DNA of 64,000 nt from positions 1-64,000 of the forward strand of contig VGVT01000002.1 in the NCBI GenBank assembly GCA_016873935.1. Direction: 5' to 3'. Below are positions 7,358 through 16,643 of the stretch, piece by piece. This stretch comes from Betaproteobacteria bacterium (GTDB lineage: Bacteria; Pseudomonadota; Gammaproteobacteria; Burkholderiales; Thiobacillaceae). The notes beneath the pieces were generated by a model. It was not told where the DNA came from. It worked only from the letters and a program-made list of their open reading frames with translations, and did no database searches. The translations under genes were made by a program, and so were the position numbers. Position 1 is the stretch's first letter, and each line of letters opens with the position of its first letter.

Positions 7358-10135
7358 TCAGAGCGACTGCTTGCCGCCCTCGTCCACGCTCAGCGCGGCC
7401 TGCGCCGCGGCCAGGCGGGCGATGGGCACGCGCGGGCCGGAGCAGGACACGTAGGTCAGGCCGACCTTGTGGCAGAAGCGGATGGAGGCCGGATGGCCGC
7501 CGTGCTCGCCGCAGATGCCCACCTTCATGTCCGGACGCATGCTGCGCCCCCAGCCCACCGCCAGTTCCATCAGGCGGCCGACGCCCTTCACGTCGAGCAC
7601 CTCGAAGGGGTTGTCCTGCAGGATCTTGTTCTGGTTGTACATGGGCAGGAACTTGTTCTCGGCATCCTCGCGCGAGAAGGAGAAGGTGGCCTGGGTCAGG
7701 TCGTTGGTGCCGAAGGAGAAGAATTCCGCTTCCTCGGCCAGGCTCTCGGCGCGCATGCAGGCGCGCACCACTTCCATCATGGTGCCGAACTTGAAATCCA
7801 GCCTGACGTTGTAGTGCGTCTCCACGGCCTGGCGGATGGCGTCCACGTGCTTGCGCACGGCCTTGAGTTCCTCGGCGGTGCAGACCTGGGGCACCATGAT
7901 CTCCGGGTGCACCTCGACGCCGTCCCGCTGGCATTCGGCGGCGGCCTCAAGGATGGCGCGGATCTGCATGGAATAGATCTCCGGCGAGGTCAGGCCCAGA
8001 CGCACGCCGCGATGGCCCAGCATGGGGTTAACCTCGAACAGTGCCCGCACCTTCTTGAGCATGGATTCCTTCTTCTGGATGACCTGGTCCACCAGCACCG
8101 GGTCGATGCCGCGCTGGACCTGCTGCTGGGGCTGGCCGCCCCGGCCCCGGGCCATGAAGTCCACGGTGTCGGCCAGGACCTGGATGCCCCGGGCGGTATC
8201 GCGCAGATGCTTCAACTCCTCGATCTCGTCCACCAACTGCTCGGCGGTGGGCAGGAACTCGTGGATGGGCGGATCCAGCAGGCGCACGGTGACCGGGCGT
8301 GGCGCCATGACCTTGAAGATCTCCCGGAAGTCGCCGCGCTGGATGGGCAGCAGCTTGTCCAGGGCAGCCTGGCGGTCCTCCAGGTTCTCGGCGACGATCA
8401 TTTCCACCACGATGGGCAGCCGGTCGATAGCGTTGAACATGCGCTCGGTGCGGCACAGGCCGATGCCCATGGCGCCGTACTTCAGCGCCCGCGCGGCGTC
8501 GGTGGGGGTGTCGGCGTTGGCCCGCACCTGCAGGCGGGCGGCCTCGTCGGCCCAGGACAGCAGGGTCACCAGTTCCTGGCTGAATTCGGCCTCGGTGGTG
8601 GGCACCTCGCCGAGATACACCTTGCCGGAGGAGCCGTCGATGGTGATGGTGTCGCCCTCGCGGAAGACGCTGTCGCCGACGATGGCCTGGCGCATGCGCA
8701 CGTCCACGTGGATGCCCTCGGCGCCGGCGACGCAGGGCTTGCCCATGCCGCGAGCGACCACGGCGGCGTGGCTGGTCTTGCCGCCGCGACTGGTGAGAAT
8801 GCCTTGCGAGGCGAAGAAGCCGTGGATGTCCTCGGGCTTGGTCTCCTCGCGCACCAGGATGACCCTTTCGCCACTCCGGCCCATCTTCTCCGCGCGGTCG
8901 GCGTCGAACACGGCGATGCCCGAGGCGGCGCCCGGCGAGGCGGGCAGGCCGGTGGCGACGGAAGTGGCCTTGGCCTTGGGATCCAGGTGCGGGAACAACA
9001 ACTGCTCCAGCATTTCGGGCTGGATGCGCATGAGTGCCTGCTTCTTGTCGACCAGGCCCTCGCGCACCATGTCCACCGAGGTGCGCACCAGGGCGTGCGC
9101 GTTCATCTTGCCGTTGCGCGTCTGCAGGCAGTAGAGCACGCCCTTCTCGATGGTGTACTCGTAGTCCTGCACTTCCTTGTAGTGGGATTCCAGGCGATCG
9201 CGCAGCCCCACCAGCTGCCGGTAGAGGTCGGGCATCTCCTCGGCCAGGGCGGCCACCGGCTTCGGCGTGCGGATGCCGGCGACGACGTCCTCGCCCTGGG
9301 CATTGGTGAGGTATTCGCCGAACATGACGTTCTCGCCGGTGCCCGGATCGCGGGTGAAGCCGACGCCGGTGGCGGAATCGTCACCCATGTTGCCGAACAC
9401 CATGGCCACCACGTTGACCGCGGTGCCGTTTGCCATGGCCGGGGTGATCTTGAACTCGCGCCGGTAATCCACCGCGCGCTTGCCGCCCCAGGAGTTGAAC
9501 ACCGCCTTGATGGCGATCTCCAGTTGCTCGTAGGGGTCGGCCGGGAAGGGCTTGCCGGTGTGGTGGTGCACCACTTCCAGGAAGCGTTCGGCGATCTCGG
9601 CCAGGTTCTGGGCGGTGAGCGCCAGGTCGTGCTTGACCCCGGCCTTGTCCTTGACCAGTTCGAACTCGGCGTCGAAACGCTCCTCGGGCACGCCCAGGGC
9701 CACCTTGCCGAAGAGCTGGATGAAGCGGCGGTAGGCGTCGTAGCCGAAGCGCTCGTTGCCGGTCTGGGCGATGAGCCCATGCAGGGTCTCGGCGTTGAGG
9801 CCGAGGTTGAGGATGGTGTCCATCATGCCCGGCATGGACATGGCGGAACCGGAACGCACCGACACCAGCAGGGGGTTCTCGCCACCGCCGAACTTCTTGC
9901 CGCTGGCCGCCTCCACCTTGGCCAGTTGCTGCCGCACCTCTTTCATCACGCCCTCGGGCAGATGGTGGTGAGGGTGGTCGAGGTAGGCCAGGCAGGCCTC
10001 GGTGGTGATGACAAAACCCGGCGGCACGCGCAGGCCGATCTGGGTCATCTCGCACAGGTTGGCGCCCTTGCCGCCGAGCAGATGCTTGTTCTTGCCGTCG
10101 CCTTCGGAAAAGGCGTATACCCATTTCGTTTGCAT
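7358..10135 (-). CDS. ppdK: Pyruvate, phosphate dikinase
   Basis: 925 aa. It interconverts pyruvate, ATP and phosphate with phosphoenolpyruvate, AMP and pyrophosphate. The ATP-grasp nucleotide domain is N-terminal (LLGGKGANLCEMTQIGL, SVRSGSAMSMPGMMDT). The central phosphohistidine domain has GGKTSHAAVVARGMGKP with the catalytic histidine. The PEP/pyruvate TIM barrel is C-terminal (GLCRTERMF, HRGVRLG, SFGTNDLTQ, CGEHGGHP with the catalytic cysteine). Length matches the family. In an autotroph it could support gluconeogenesis or pyrophosphate-linked glycolysis. It stands alone, with a divergent neighbour 150 bases upstream. Confidence 0.95.
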   Translation of the reverse strand: MQTKWVYAFSEGDGKNKHLLGGKGANLCEMTQIGLRVPPGFVITTEACLAYLDHPHHHLPEGVMKEVRQQLAKVEAASGKKFGGGENPLLVSVRSGSAMSMPGMMDTILNLGLNAETLHGLIAQTGNERFGYDAYRRFIQLFGKVALGVPEERFDAEFELVKDKAGVKHDLALTAQNLAEIAERFLEVVHHHTGKPFPADPYEQLEIAIKAVFNSWGGKRAVDYRREFKITPAMANGTAVNVVAMVFGNMGDDSATGVGFTRDPGTGENVMFGEYLTNAQGEDVVAGIRTPKPVAALAEEMPDLYRQLVGLRDRLESHYKEVQDYEYTIEKGVLYCLQTRNGKMNAHALVRTSVDMVREGLVDKKQALMRIQPEMLEQLLFPHLDPKAKATSVATGLPASPGAASGIAVFDADRAEKMGRSGERVILVREETKPEDIHGFFASQGILTSRGGKTSHAAVVARGMGKPCVAGAEGIHVDVRMRQAIVGDSVFREGDTITIDGSSGKVYLGEVPTTEAEFSQELVTLLSWADEAARLQVRANADTPTDAARALKYGAMGIGLCRTERMFNAIDRLPIVVEMIVAENLEDRQAALDKLLPIQRGDFREIFKVMAPRPVTVRLLDPPIHEFLPTAEQLVDEIEELKHLRDTARGIQVLADTVDFMARGRGGQPQQQVQRGIDPVLVDQVIQKKESMLKKVRALFEVNPMLGHRGVRLGLTSPEIYSMQIRAILEAAAECQRDGVEVHPEIMVPQVCTAEELKAVRKHVDAIRQAVETHYNVRLDFKFGTMMEVVRACMRAESLAEEAEFFSFGTNDLTQATFSFSREDAENKFLPMYNQNKILQDNPFEVLDVKGVGRLMELAVGWGRSMRPDMKVGICGEHGGHPASIRFCHKVGLTYVSCSGPRVPIARLAAAQAALSVDEGGKQSL

Positions 10136-10285
10136 TGCGGCCTCCGTCGTGTCGAATTGGGCATTCTAGTGGATTGCGGCGAGCTTGGCGGAGGCCGGGG
10201 GTGGTCGCGTCAACCGGATCATCCTCCCGCGCATTGCGCTACAAGCCCGAGAGGTAAACACTTGCCACTTTTCAGAGAGGTCGCC

Positions 10286-10882
10286 ATGTCCCATCCCACT
10301 CCGTTCCCCCGCCGCCACTACACGCGCTTCTGGTTGTTCGCCCTGCTGGCGATGTTCTGGCTATTGCAGGCCGCGCCCGCGCGGGCCACCGCCGAAAGCG
10401 ACACCTACGACCAGGACTCCATCGTCAAGGAGGCCGAGCGATTTTTCGGCGAAACCACGGAGGGTCTGGCCAAGGTGATCGAGAAGGCCTTCAAGGAACA
10501 GGGCCGGCCGGTGGGCTACATCAAGGGCGAGGAGCTTTCCGCCGCCATCACCGTCGGCCTCAGCTACGGCAAGGGCGATCTGCAACTGAAGAACGGCCAG
10601 AGCGCCCGCGTGTTCTGGCAGGGGCCCTCGGTGGGCTTCGACCTGGGCATGAACGCCTCCAAGGTGTTCGTCCTGGTCTACAAGCTCAAGGACACCAATG
10701 CCATCTACCAGCGCTTCCCCGGTGTCGATGGCAGCCTCTACTGGCTGGCGGGCGTGGGCATGAACTACCAGCAGCGCGACGCCATCGTGCTCGCCCCCAT
10801 CCGCCTGGGCGTGGGCTGGCGCGCCGGCGCCAGCGTCGGCTACATGCATTACACGCGGGAACGCTCGTACAACCCGTTCTAA
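10286..10882 (+). CDS. DUF1134 / EipA-like envelope protein
   Basis: 198 aa starting at ATG 10286, with AGAGAGG upstream. A signal peptide ends near ARA-TAE. The mature part contains the DUF1134 hallmarks SIVKEAERFFGETTEGLAKV, GLSYGKGDLQL, FWQGPSVGFDLG, VYKLKDTNAIYQRFPGVDGS and a glycine-rich C-terminus. The family includes Brucella EipA, linked to envelope integrity, with a small beta-barrel fold. The gene is divergent from ppdK and ends opposite a convergent membrane-protein gene; a GC hairpin lies between the two ends. Confidence 0.85.
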   Translation: MSHPTPFPRRHYTRFWLFALLAMFWLLQAAPARATAESDTYDQDSIVKEAERFFGETTEGLAKVIEKAFKEQGRPVGYIKGEELSAAITVGLSYGKGDLQLKNGQSARVFWQGPSVGFDLGMNASKVFVLVYKLKDTNAIYQRFPGVDGSLYWLAGVGMNYQQRDAIVLAPIRLGVGWRAGASVGYMHYTRERSYNPF

Positions 10883-10939
10883 CCGCCAGGGTTGACGCCC
10901 GGATCGCCGGCAGGACAGCCTCGACGCCTCCCGCTTCCG

Positions 10940-10970
10940 CCGCGCCGGCAAGCGCTTCGAGCCGGCGCGG
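10940..10970. terminator. GC-rich hairpin between convergent genes
   Basis: A perfect 10-bp stem (CCGCGCCGGC paired with GCCGGCGCGG) with an 11-base loop lies between the ends of the DUF1134 gene and the convergent membrane-protein gene. There is no T-tract, so it would not be a classical intrinsic terminator, but the position suggests a bidirectional transcript end. Confidence 0.4.
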
Positions 10971-10979
10971 ATACGGCGC

Positions 10980-11936
10980 TCAGGCCGCCTTGCCCGGCCG
11001 GGGTCCGGCGCTGCGCAGATTGACCAGCCGTTTCATGGCGTCGAACCAGAACGGCGCGCCCAGACACACGGCGAGGGCGGTGAGCAGCCAGCCCAGCAGC
11101 TTCATGGACATATCCGCGTCTTCGGTCTCGATGGTGGCGCCCAGGCAGTCGCCCAGCCTTCCGAGGCGAGACATCAACCAGTTGGCCTGTTGCGTCGCGG
11201 GCTCGACGGCGGGACAGGCGAAACCGATGGGCAGGCCGGCGTCGGCCAACGTCCGCAGCTCCCCTCGCGTTTCCTGGAGCGACAGCGCGGGCGCCGTGTC
11301 GGTCCCGGTCAGGCGGTCGGCGACCTCGGCCACCTGCGCGCGCTGGGCGGGGGAATGGGCCAGGGAGGTGGCGATGCGCAGCGCATCGACGTTGAACAGC
11401 ACGGCCACCCCCAAGGCGATGAAGAACAGCCTTTTCTGGGCATAGGCCTTGTACCAGCCGCTGACCCGGTCCATGGCGGTGTCGAACCAGGCATCCATGC
11501 CGGCCAGGGCGGCGGCCAGGTCGGGCGCGGTATCCACCACCGGTTGCAGGGCGTGGCCGACGTGCAGGTCCTTCAGCTTCGCCTCGCGCACCGCCCGCCG
11601 CAGGGTGTCCAGGGTGAGGGGGTCGTTGCCCCCGCCGTGCAGGCGCTGGCGCAGCAGCAGGGTATCGGCCAGGGCCAGGCTGAAATTGCGCGCCGGCAGA
11701 TAGGAAGGCGGACTGCCCTTGCCCGGTCGGCCGCGATACAGGCCCGACACCATGGGATGGTTGATCAGGCGCAGGTACAGCCAGCGGTCCGGAACTAGGC
11801 CGCGCAGTCCCTCGCGCATAAGACGGCCGCGCGCGGAGCGGAAGCGGGCGAGGATCTCCAGCATGCCGGAGCACAGCATGGAGGCAAGGAAGAACACCAG
11901 GGCAAGGCCGATGGCCACGTCGATGAGCAGGCTCAT
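10980..11936 (-). CDS. Hypothetical membrane protein next to DUF2235 hydrolase
   Basis: 318 aa. Hydrophobic segments occur at residues about 4-24 (DVAIGLALVFFLASMLCSG), about 170-190 (LFFIALGVAVLFNV) and about 280-300 (LLGWLLTALAVCLGAPFWF). The regions between are polar. AGGAG sits 6 bases before the ATG. The gene starts 22 bases after the DUF2235 gene ends, so the two are probably co-transcribed. The C-terminal GAPFWFDAMKRLVNLRSAG stretch looks conserved in character but I cannot assign a family. Confidence 0.6.
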   Translation of the reverse strand: MSLLIDVAIGLALVFFLASMLCSGMLEILARFRSARGRLMREGLRGLVPDRWLYLRLINHPMVSGLYRGRPGKGSPPSYLPARNFSLALADTLLLRQRLHGGGNDPLTLDTLRRAVREAKLKDLHVGHALQPVVDTAPDLAAALAGMDAWFDTAMDRVSGWYKAYAQKRLFFIALGVAVLFNVDALRIATSLAHSPAQRAQVAEVADRLTGTDTAPALSLQETRGELRTLADAGLPIGFACPAVEPATQQANWLMSRLGRLGDCLGATIETEDADMSMKLLGWLLTALAVCLGAPFWFDAMKRLVNLRSAGPRPGKAA

Positions 11937-11958
11937 GCAAATCTCCTAGTCGCGCCGG

Positions 11959-13035
11959 TCAGGGCCGGGTCAGGGAACCGCGGGCGAGGCCGACGCCCGG
12001 CAGGGCCACGGCGGGGGTGGCGTGGGCCAGATTGACCGGCCGGTAGTCGAACTCCGCCGCCCATTTCTTCAGCGCGGTCTCGTCCACCGTCTCGTTCACC
12101 GTCTCGCCGATGGGGCGTTGGTGGCGCCGCTTCAGTTTCACCCACTGGTAGGCGCCGCCCATGAACTCGGCGAAGGAATCGCGCACCGGCGAACGGTATT
12201 CGTTGCCGTCCAGGCGCAGCAGTTCGTCCGCCAGCACCAGGCCGCAATCCCGCGCCTTGGCGGCGATCCAGGCCAGCGGCGGTTCCGGCAGCAGGTCGTC
12301 GGCGTAGCCGCCGCCGACGTTGGCGTGGGCGCCGGGAAACCAGCGCTGCTCCACCACCTGGCGCTCGGGGTCGGGTATCCGTGTCCACAGGGTGGCCTGG
12401 TAGTCCTTGCGGTGCTCGTCGATGGCCAGCGCGTGGTAGGCGTGATCCACCCTCTCGCCCAACTCGGTGTCGTGGAAATCCTCGGCGTGGCTCAAGTTCA
12501 GCAGCGGCACGCCGAGGGCGCCGACGGTGTCCCAGACGCCGATGAAATGGATGCGCGCGTTGCGGGTGGTTGGACCCAGGGCGGCCATCGGCTCGCCGCC
12601 GTTCTTGTGCGAAAACTTGTAGAGGTCGGTAACGCGCGCCGCCGCGTCGAGGGCATTGCGCCTGCGCGTGCGCTCGTCCTGGGTGGTGTCGGGTTCCTTC
12701 AGGATGCCGCACTGGCCGATCAGCCCGGCCAGGCTGCGCGCGGTGAAGGCGCCGCGGCTGAAGCCGAACAGGAAGATCTGGTCATCCTCGCGCCAGTGCC
12801 GGATCAGCCAGGCATAGCCTTCGCGGACATTGCGCGTGAGGCCCTGTCCCAGCATGCCGCCGCTGAGCTTGCTGCCGACGTGGGTGCCGACGCCCTCGTC
12901 GTAATACTTGAGCTGCGGCACGGCACCGCCCGGCTGTTCCGGAATCGCGGCCGTCGCCGCGTGGATGCGGGAAACGTTGGTCTGGTCGCGGACCTGGTTC
13001 CAGGTACCGTCGAAGCACATCACCAGTCGTCGCAT
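11959..13035 (-). CDS. DUF2235 alpha/beta-hydrolase domain protein
   Basis: 358 aa. DUF2235 proteins include type VI secretion phospholipase effectors of the Tle type and free-standing hydrolases. Visible marks are the N-terminal MCFDGTWN, the nucleophile elbow FGFSRGAFTARSLAG (GxSxG), FIGVWDTVGALG with a likely catalytic Asp, and FPGAHANVGGGY with the catalytic His region. There is no signal peptide. No VgrG, PAAR or immunity-type gene is nearby, only a membrane protein downstream and a 113-aa protein upstream, so a secretion role is not supported by context. Confidence 0.85.
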   Translation of the reverse strand: MRRLVMCFDGTWNQVRDQTNVSRIHAATAAIPEQPGGAVPQLKYYDEGVGTHVGSKLSGGMLGQGLTRNVREGYAWLIRHWREDDQIFLFGFSRGAFTARSLAGLIGQCGILKEPDTTQDERTRRRNALDAAARVTDLYKFSHKNGGEPMAALGPTTRNARIHFIGVWDTVGALGVPLLNLSHAEDFHDTELGERVDHAYHALAIDEHRKDYQATLWTRIPDPERQVVEQRWFPGAHANVGGGYADDLLPEPPLAWIAAKARDCGLVLADELLRLDGNEYRSPVRDSFAEFMGGAYQWVKLKRRHQRPIGETVNETVDETALKKWAAEFDYRPVNLAHATPAVALPGVGLARGSLTRP

Positions 13036-13077
13036 GCGTCACCTCCATGCCGGCGCGAGGCCGGGTCTTGTATGTGG

Positions 13078-13419
13078 TCAATCTTCCACCAGGGCCACTT
13101 CCGTCTCCGCCGTGCGCCGGTCGATGCGCATCCAGACCTCGCAGTACTCGGTCAGGTCGTCCTCGGGGGTGGGGTCGTCGGCGCAGGCGCAGCCGGCGAT
13201 CAGCGTGGTGAAGAACAGGCCCAGCTTGACGCTGAGCCGTTCCGGCGTCGCCTCGGCGCGCAGCACGCGCGCCCCCACCCGCGGCGAACTGACGTGGCTG
13301 CCCCGCGCCAGGGCGGCGTCGAGGGGCAGCAGGGCGGGATCCAGACCTTCCACCTCCTGCTTGAGCACGCCGTCGAAGGCCGGCGTCCCCCAGGCGGCGA
13401 GGGCGCGGGGCAGGCGCAT
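13078..13419 (-). CDS. Small hypothetical protein
   Basis: 113 aa from ATG 13419, with a GTG one codon earlier as an alternative. Neither has a strong ribosome-binding site. The middle contains a short hydrophobic patch with cysteines (LFFTTLIAGCACADD) and the end is acidic. It lies between the broken superoxide dismutase gene and the DUF2235 gene on the same strand, 43 bases before the latter. No family recognised. Confidence 0.45.
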   Translation of the reverse strand: MRLPRALAAWGTPAFDGVLKQEVEGLDPALLPLDAALARGSHVSSPRVGARVLRAEATPERLSVKLGLFFTTLIAGCACADDPTPEDDLTEYCEVWMRIDRRTAETEVALVED

Positions 13420-13442
13420 CACCTTGGGCGGGGTGACGCGGC

Positions 13443-14153
13443 TTATTTCATGGCCGCGTCAAAGCGGCGGTTGACCTCGTTCCAGTTGACCACGTTCCAC
13501 CAGTTGGTGACGTAGTCCGCGCGCTTGTTCTGGTACTTCAGATAGTAGGCGTGCTCCCACACGTCCAGGCCCAGGATGGGGGTGCCGCGCTGGATTTCGG
13601 GCAGGTCCATGAGCGGGTTGTCCTGGTTGGCGGTGGAACTGACGGCGAGCTTCTTGTCCGGGGTGACCATCAGCTAGGCCCAGCCGGAACCGAAGCGGGT
13701 CATGGCAGCCTGGTCGAAACGCTTCTTCATCTCCGCCATGGAACCGAAGGTCTTGTCGATGGCCGCCGCCAGGGCCGCGCTGGGCGCGCCGCGCTGGCTT
13801 TCCGGCGCCATCACCTTCCAGAACAGGTCATGGTTGTAATGGCCGCCGCCGTTGTTGCGCACCGCCGTGTTGAATTTGGACATCTGCCCCTGCATCGCCT
13901 CCAGGGACATGCCCGCCAGTTCCGGATAGGTCTTGATCTGGGCGTTCAGGTTGTTGACGTAGGCGTTGTGGTGCCGGCCATGGTGGATTTCCATGGTGGC
14001 CTTGTCGATATGCGGCTCCAGGGCGTCGGCCGCATAGGGCAGCGGCGCCAGGGTGAACTGGGCGCTGGCCAGCATGGGCACGAAGGCGGCGGCGAGGCCG
14101 AGCAATACGGAATGGGAGCGCGGGGCGCGGCAAGCGCCGGGGGTGTGCATCAT
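13443..14153 (-). pseudogene. Periplasmic Fe/Mn superoxide dismutase, interrupted by an in-frame TAG
   Basis: Would encode 236 residues, starting at ATG 14153 (CAGGAG upstream) with a signal peptide ending in ASAQ. The N-terminal SOD domain shows MEIHHGRHHNAYVNNL and GGHYNHDLFW, holding two metal ligands. After RFGSGWA the frame meets TAG at 13674-13676, exactly where the family has tryptophan in GSGWAWL. The same frame then continues [11 protein letters not shown] and [11 protein letters not shown], which holds the remaining Asp and His metal ligands. The gene is otherwise intact. A single TGG-to-TAG change, readthrough, or a sequence error explains it. Truncation would remove half of the metal site. 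Confidence 0.88.
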
Positions 14154-14241
14154 GGAAGTCTCCTGAGGATGGTTGTCACAGGCGCGGTCCACGGCAACGT
14201 GGCCGCGCTGCTTCATTCTAGTCCCAGGCCACGCGGAATGC

Positions 14242-15015
14242 TCAACGCCCCAGGGAACCGAACACCTTCTTCAACAGATCCGTGCCGCGCGCCAGGGGAT
14301 CCTTGCGGATGCGCTGTTCCTCGGCGGCGATCATCTTGAACAGTCCGTCCACGGCCTTGCCTTCGACGTAGGCGTCCAGGTCGGTGGCTTGCACCCCCAG
14401 CAACTTGGCGGCGGGGCCGGCCTGGCGCATCAGCGACTTGTAGGCGGAGGTGACGCCGGCCTGGTCGGTGGCGGCCTGCACGATGGGCCGGAAGCGCTCC
14501 TTCAGCCTGGCCTCGCTGGTCTTGCGGAAATACTGGGTGGCGGCGTCGTCCGGCCCCTTGAGGATGGACTTGGCGTCGGCCAGGCTCATCTGCGCGATGG
14601 CATCGGAAAACAGGACGGCCGCCTCCGGTACCGCCTTCTCGGCGGCTTGGTTCATGCTGGCGACGAACTGGTCCGCGTACTTGTCCTGGCCCAGGCCGCG
14701 CAGCAGCTTCTCCACCTTCTTCAACTCGTCCGGCAGGGGAATCTTCACGTCCAGGTTGTTGAGGAAGCCGCCGTCCTTGCCCAGGCTGGAAATGGCCTGC
14801 CGGGTGCCCTGCGACAGGGCCTCCTTGAGCCCCTTCACCATATCCTCTTCGCTCAGCACGCTGGCGGCGGCGCCGATGCCGCTGGTGGCGGAGGGCGCGG
14901 ACTGCACCTCCTCCCACTTCTTCTTCAGGCCTTCGAGCCAGTTGGCCTGGGCGTGCGCGGGATGCAGGCTACCCAGAAAGAGAGTGGCGAGCAGGGCGAT
15001 GAGGGGGGTACGCAT
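14242..15015 (-). CDS. DUF4197 family exported protein
   Basis: 257 aa from ATG 15015, with CAGGAG upstream; the frame extends further but without a site. A signal peptide ends near AHAQ. The mature protein is almost all helical with typical DUF4197 segments: EEDMVKGLKEALSQGTRQAI, FLNNLDVKIPLP, SILKGPDDAATQYFRKTSE and KAVDGLFKMIAAEEQRIRKDP. Function is unknown; members are periplasmic or lipoprotein-like. It lies upstream of the broken superoxide dismutase gene on the same strand. Confidence 0.85.
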   Translation of the reverse strand: MRTPLIALLATLFLGSLHPAHAQANWLEGLKKKWEEVQSAPSATSGIGAAASVLSEEDMVKGLKEALSQGTRQAISSLGKDGGFLNNLDVKIPLPDELKKVEKLLRGLGQDKYADQFVASMNQAAEKAVPEAAVLFSDAIAQMSLADAKSILKGPDDAATQYFRKTSEARLKERFRPIVQAATDQAGVTSAYKSLMRQAGPAAKLLGVQATDLDAYVEGKAVDGLFKMIAAEEQRIRKDPLARGTDLLKKVFGSLGR

Positions 15016-15213
15016 GGTGGTTCTCCTGAAATGGGCGAGCGGCGAAAAGGCGCGCCGGGGATGGCGCGGCAGCCGGCTGTAGGCTGCACCGGAATCCGCC
15101 CGTCGGCTGCGATCCACGTCACAGCAACAGTGGCGGCGCCGCCCCCCCGGCGGCCGGGCCGCGCGGACCTCGATTCTACGACCGCGCGGGCCGCCGTCGC
15201 CGCACGGCGGTGT

Positions 15214-15894
15214 TCAGGGCGACGCGGCGTCATCCTCCGCCAGCGCTTCGATCAGGCCCGCGTCGTCCTCCGCCACGCGGCTCACCCGGCGGTCCACGCG
15301 CCAGGCCCGCATGATTTCAGCGGGCGGCGGCGCGAGCAGACCCGTCACCGCCTCCGGCGGCGCGGCCAGCCAGTCCCGCCAGTGCTCGCGGTCGATCAGC
15401 ACCGGCATGCGGTCGTGCACCGGAGCCATGAGCTGGTTGGGTTCGGTGGTGATGACCGCGCAGGTGCGCAGGATGACGCCGTCCGGCGCCCGCCAGGACT
15501 CCCACAGCCCACCCATGGCCAGGGGCTCGCCGGACTTCAGGCTGAAATACCAGGGCTGCTTCACCCGCCCCTCGGTGTGCCACTCGTAGAACCCGCTGGC
15601 CGGAATCAGGCAGCGGCGGCGGCGGAAGGCATCGCGAAAGGAAGGCTTCTCCCTCACCCCCTCGGCGCGGGCGTTGTTCAGTTTGGCGCCGATGGCCGGA
15701 TCCTTCGCCCAGTGCGGCACCAGCCCCCAGCGCAACCGATGCAGCACCCGCTTGCCTTCGGGAGACAGGCGGATCACCGGGATGTCGGTGCCGGGCGGGA
15801 TGTTGAAGCGGGGCAGGTATTCGGCGCACTCCGCCAGGCCGAAGTGGGCGGCCACTTCGGCGGGTGGGGAGAGGAAGGCGTAACGGCCGCACAT
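15214..15894 (-). CDS. SRAP (HMCES/YedK) abasic-site protein
   Basis: 226 aa. SRAP proteins form a thiazolidine cross-link with abasic sites in single-stranded DNA to shield them from error-prone repair. The initiator methionine is followed by the catalytic cysteine (MCGRYAF). NNARAE, the E of ASGFYEW and HDRMPV carry the conserved Asn, Glu and His. Length is normal. The gene appears monocistronic with 60 bases to its next same-strand neighbour upstream. No LexA box was recognised. Confidence 0.93.
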   Translation of the reverse strand: MCGRYAFLSPPAEVAAHFGLAECAEYLPRFNIPPGTDIPVIRLSPEGKRVLHRLRWGLVPHWAKDPAIGAKLNNARAEGVREKPSFRDAFRRRRCLIPASGFYEWHTEGRVKQPWYFSLKSGEPLAMGGLWESWRAPDGVILRTCAVITTEPNQLMAPVHDRMPVLIDREHWRDWLAAPPEAVTGLLAPPPAEIMRAWRVDRRVSRVAEDDAGLIEALAEDDAASP

Positions 15895-15946
15895 GCCTGG
15901 TGCAGGGGGAGAGATGGGTCAGAAAGACAATTCGCGCCTGGCCCCA

Positions 15947-16330
15947 TCAATGGACCGGGCTTTGCAAGGCGGCCCGCATCTGATCCTCGGCAATGGGGTA
16001 CTTCAGCATGGCATGGACGGGGAACAACTCCAGCAGTTTGCCGATGTGGGCCGCCTCGCCGGGCTGCATGACGATGACGATCCGCGCCCCCGGCGCCACC
16101 GCCTGGAGGGTCCGCAGGGTGACGTCCAGGTTGGAGATCGTGTTGCCCGCGTAGTCGTTTCCCCAGGCATAGATGAACTCGCCGACGAAGAAATCGGGCT
16201 TTTGCTTCTTCAAGGCGCGGTGCAGGTTGCGGGCGGAGTCGAAGCGCTCCGCCGTGATGCCCAGTTCCTCGTACAGGTCAGGGAAGTGAGCGGCGAAGGG
16301 GGAAGCGACCAGGGCGTAGAGGGTTTTCAT
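15947..16330 (-). CDS. Conserved hypothetical protein, receiver-like fold possible
   Basis: 127 aa. The pattern of strands and helices (LYALVASPF, KKQKPDFFVGEFIYAW, LQAVAPGARIVIVMQPGE, ELFPVHAMLKYPI) resembles a CheY-like receiver, but the phospho-acceptor Asp region is replaced by DFFVGEF and the Lys position is K-Y-P. No definite family is recognised. It lies upstream of the SRAP gene on the same strand. Confidence 0.55.
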   Translation of the reverse strand: MKTLYALVASPFAAHFPDLYEELGITAERFDSARNLHRALKKQKPDFFVGEFIYAWGNDYAGNTISNLDVTLRTLQAVAPGARIVIVMQPGEAAHIGKLLELFPVHAMLKYPIAEDQMRAALQSPVH

Positions 16331-16423
16331 GGTTACATCGGCAGCACCAAGGCAGCGCCGTGGATGCTGCTTCGCATTTCGGGAACTCCCGGCAACTTGG
16401 CGGACCTTGGGTCGGGTTGGGGC

Positions 16424-16588
16424 TCAGGCCATTACCTGGGATCTCGCTTCGCGGATCGCCTTTGTCATCTGGGTCATGCGTTCAATGCCCCGGTTACGGC
16501 TGATGACCGTCGCTCCCTTGTTGGTTTTGACCTTGGCGAGGAATTCGGTGATTTGGGCTTTGACTTCGTGGGCTTGGGGGCTGCGCAT
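16424..16588 (-). CDS. Small hypothetical protein (54 aa)
   Basis: A 54-residue frame beginning MRSPQAHEVKAQITEFLAKV and ending ARSQVMA, with AGGAG 9 bases before the ATG. It has a helical, charged composition with few hydrophobic clusters. No homologue is recognised, and a shadow frame on the same bases is less convincing. The ribosome-binding site and amphipathic pattern are the only support. Confidence 0.45.
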   Translation of the reverse strand: MRSPQAHEVKAQITEFLAKVKTNKGATVISRNRGIERMTQMTKAIREARSQVMA

Positions 16589-16643
16589 GGGTGGGGTCTC
16601 CTGGGGTGGTGTGGGGTGTTTCTTGTGGGTGGTTTGGGAAGAC

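Noticed and set aside
7178-10882. 1234-codon open frame antisense to ppdK
   Set aside because: Open only because of the high third-position GC of ppdK on the other strand. No recognisable motif until the DUF1134 part at its end, which has its own start and ribosome-binding site.
11959-13035. Type VI secretion effector
   Set aside because: The DUF2235 domain is shared with such effectors, but no VgrG, PAAR, Hcp or immunity gene is nearby.
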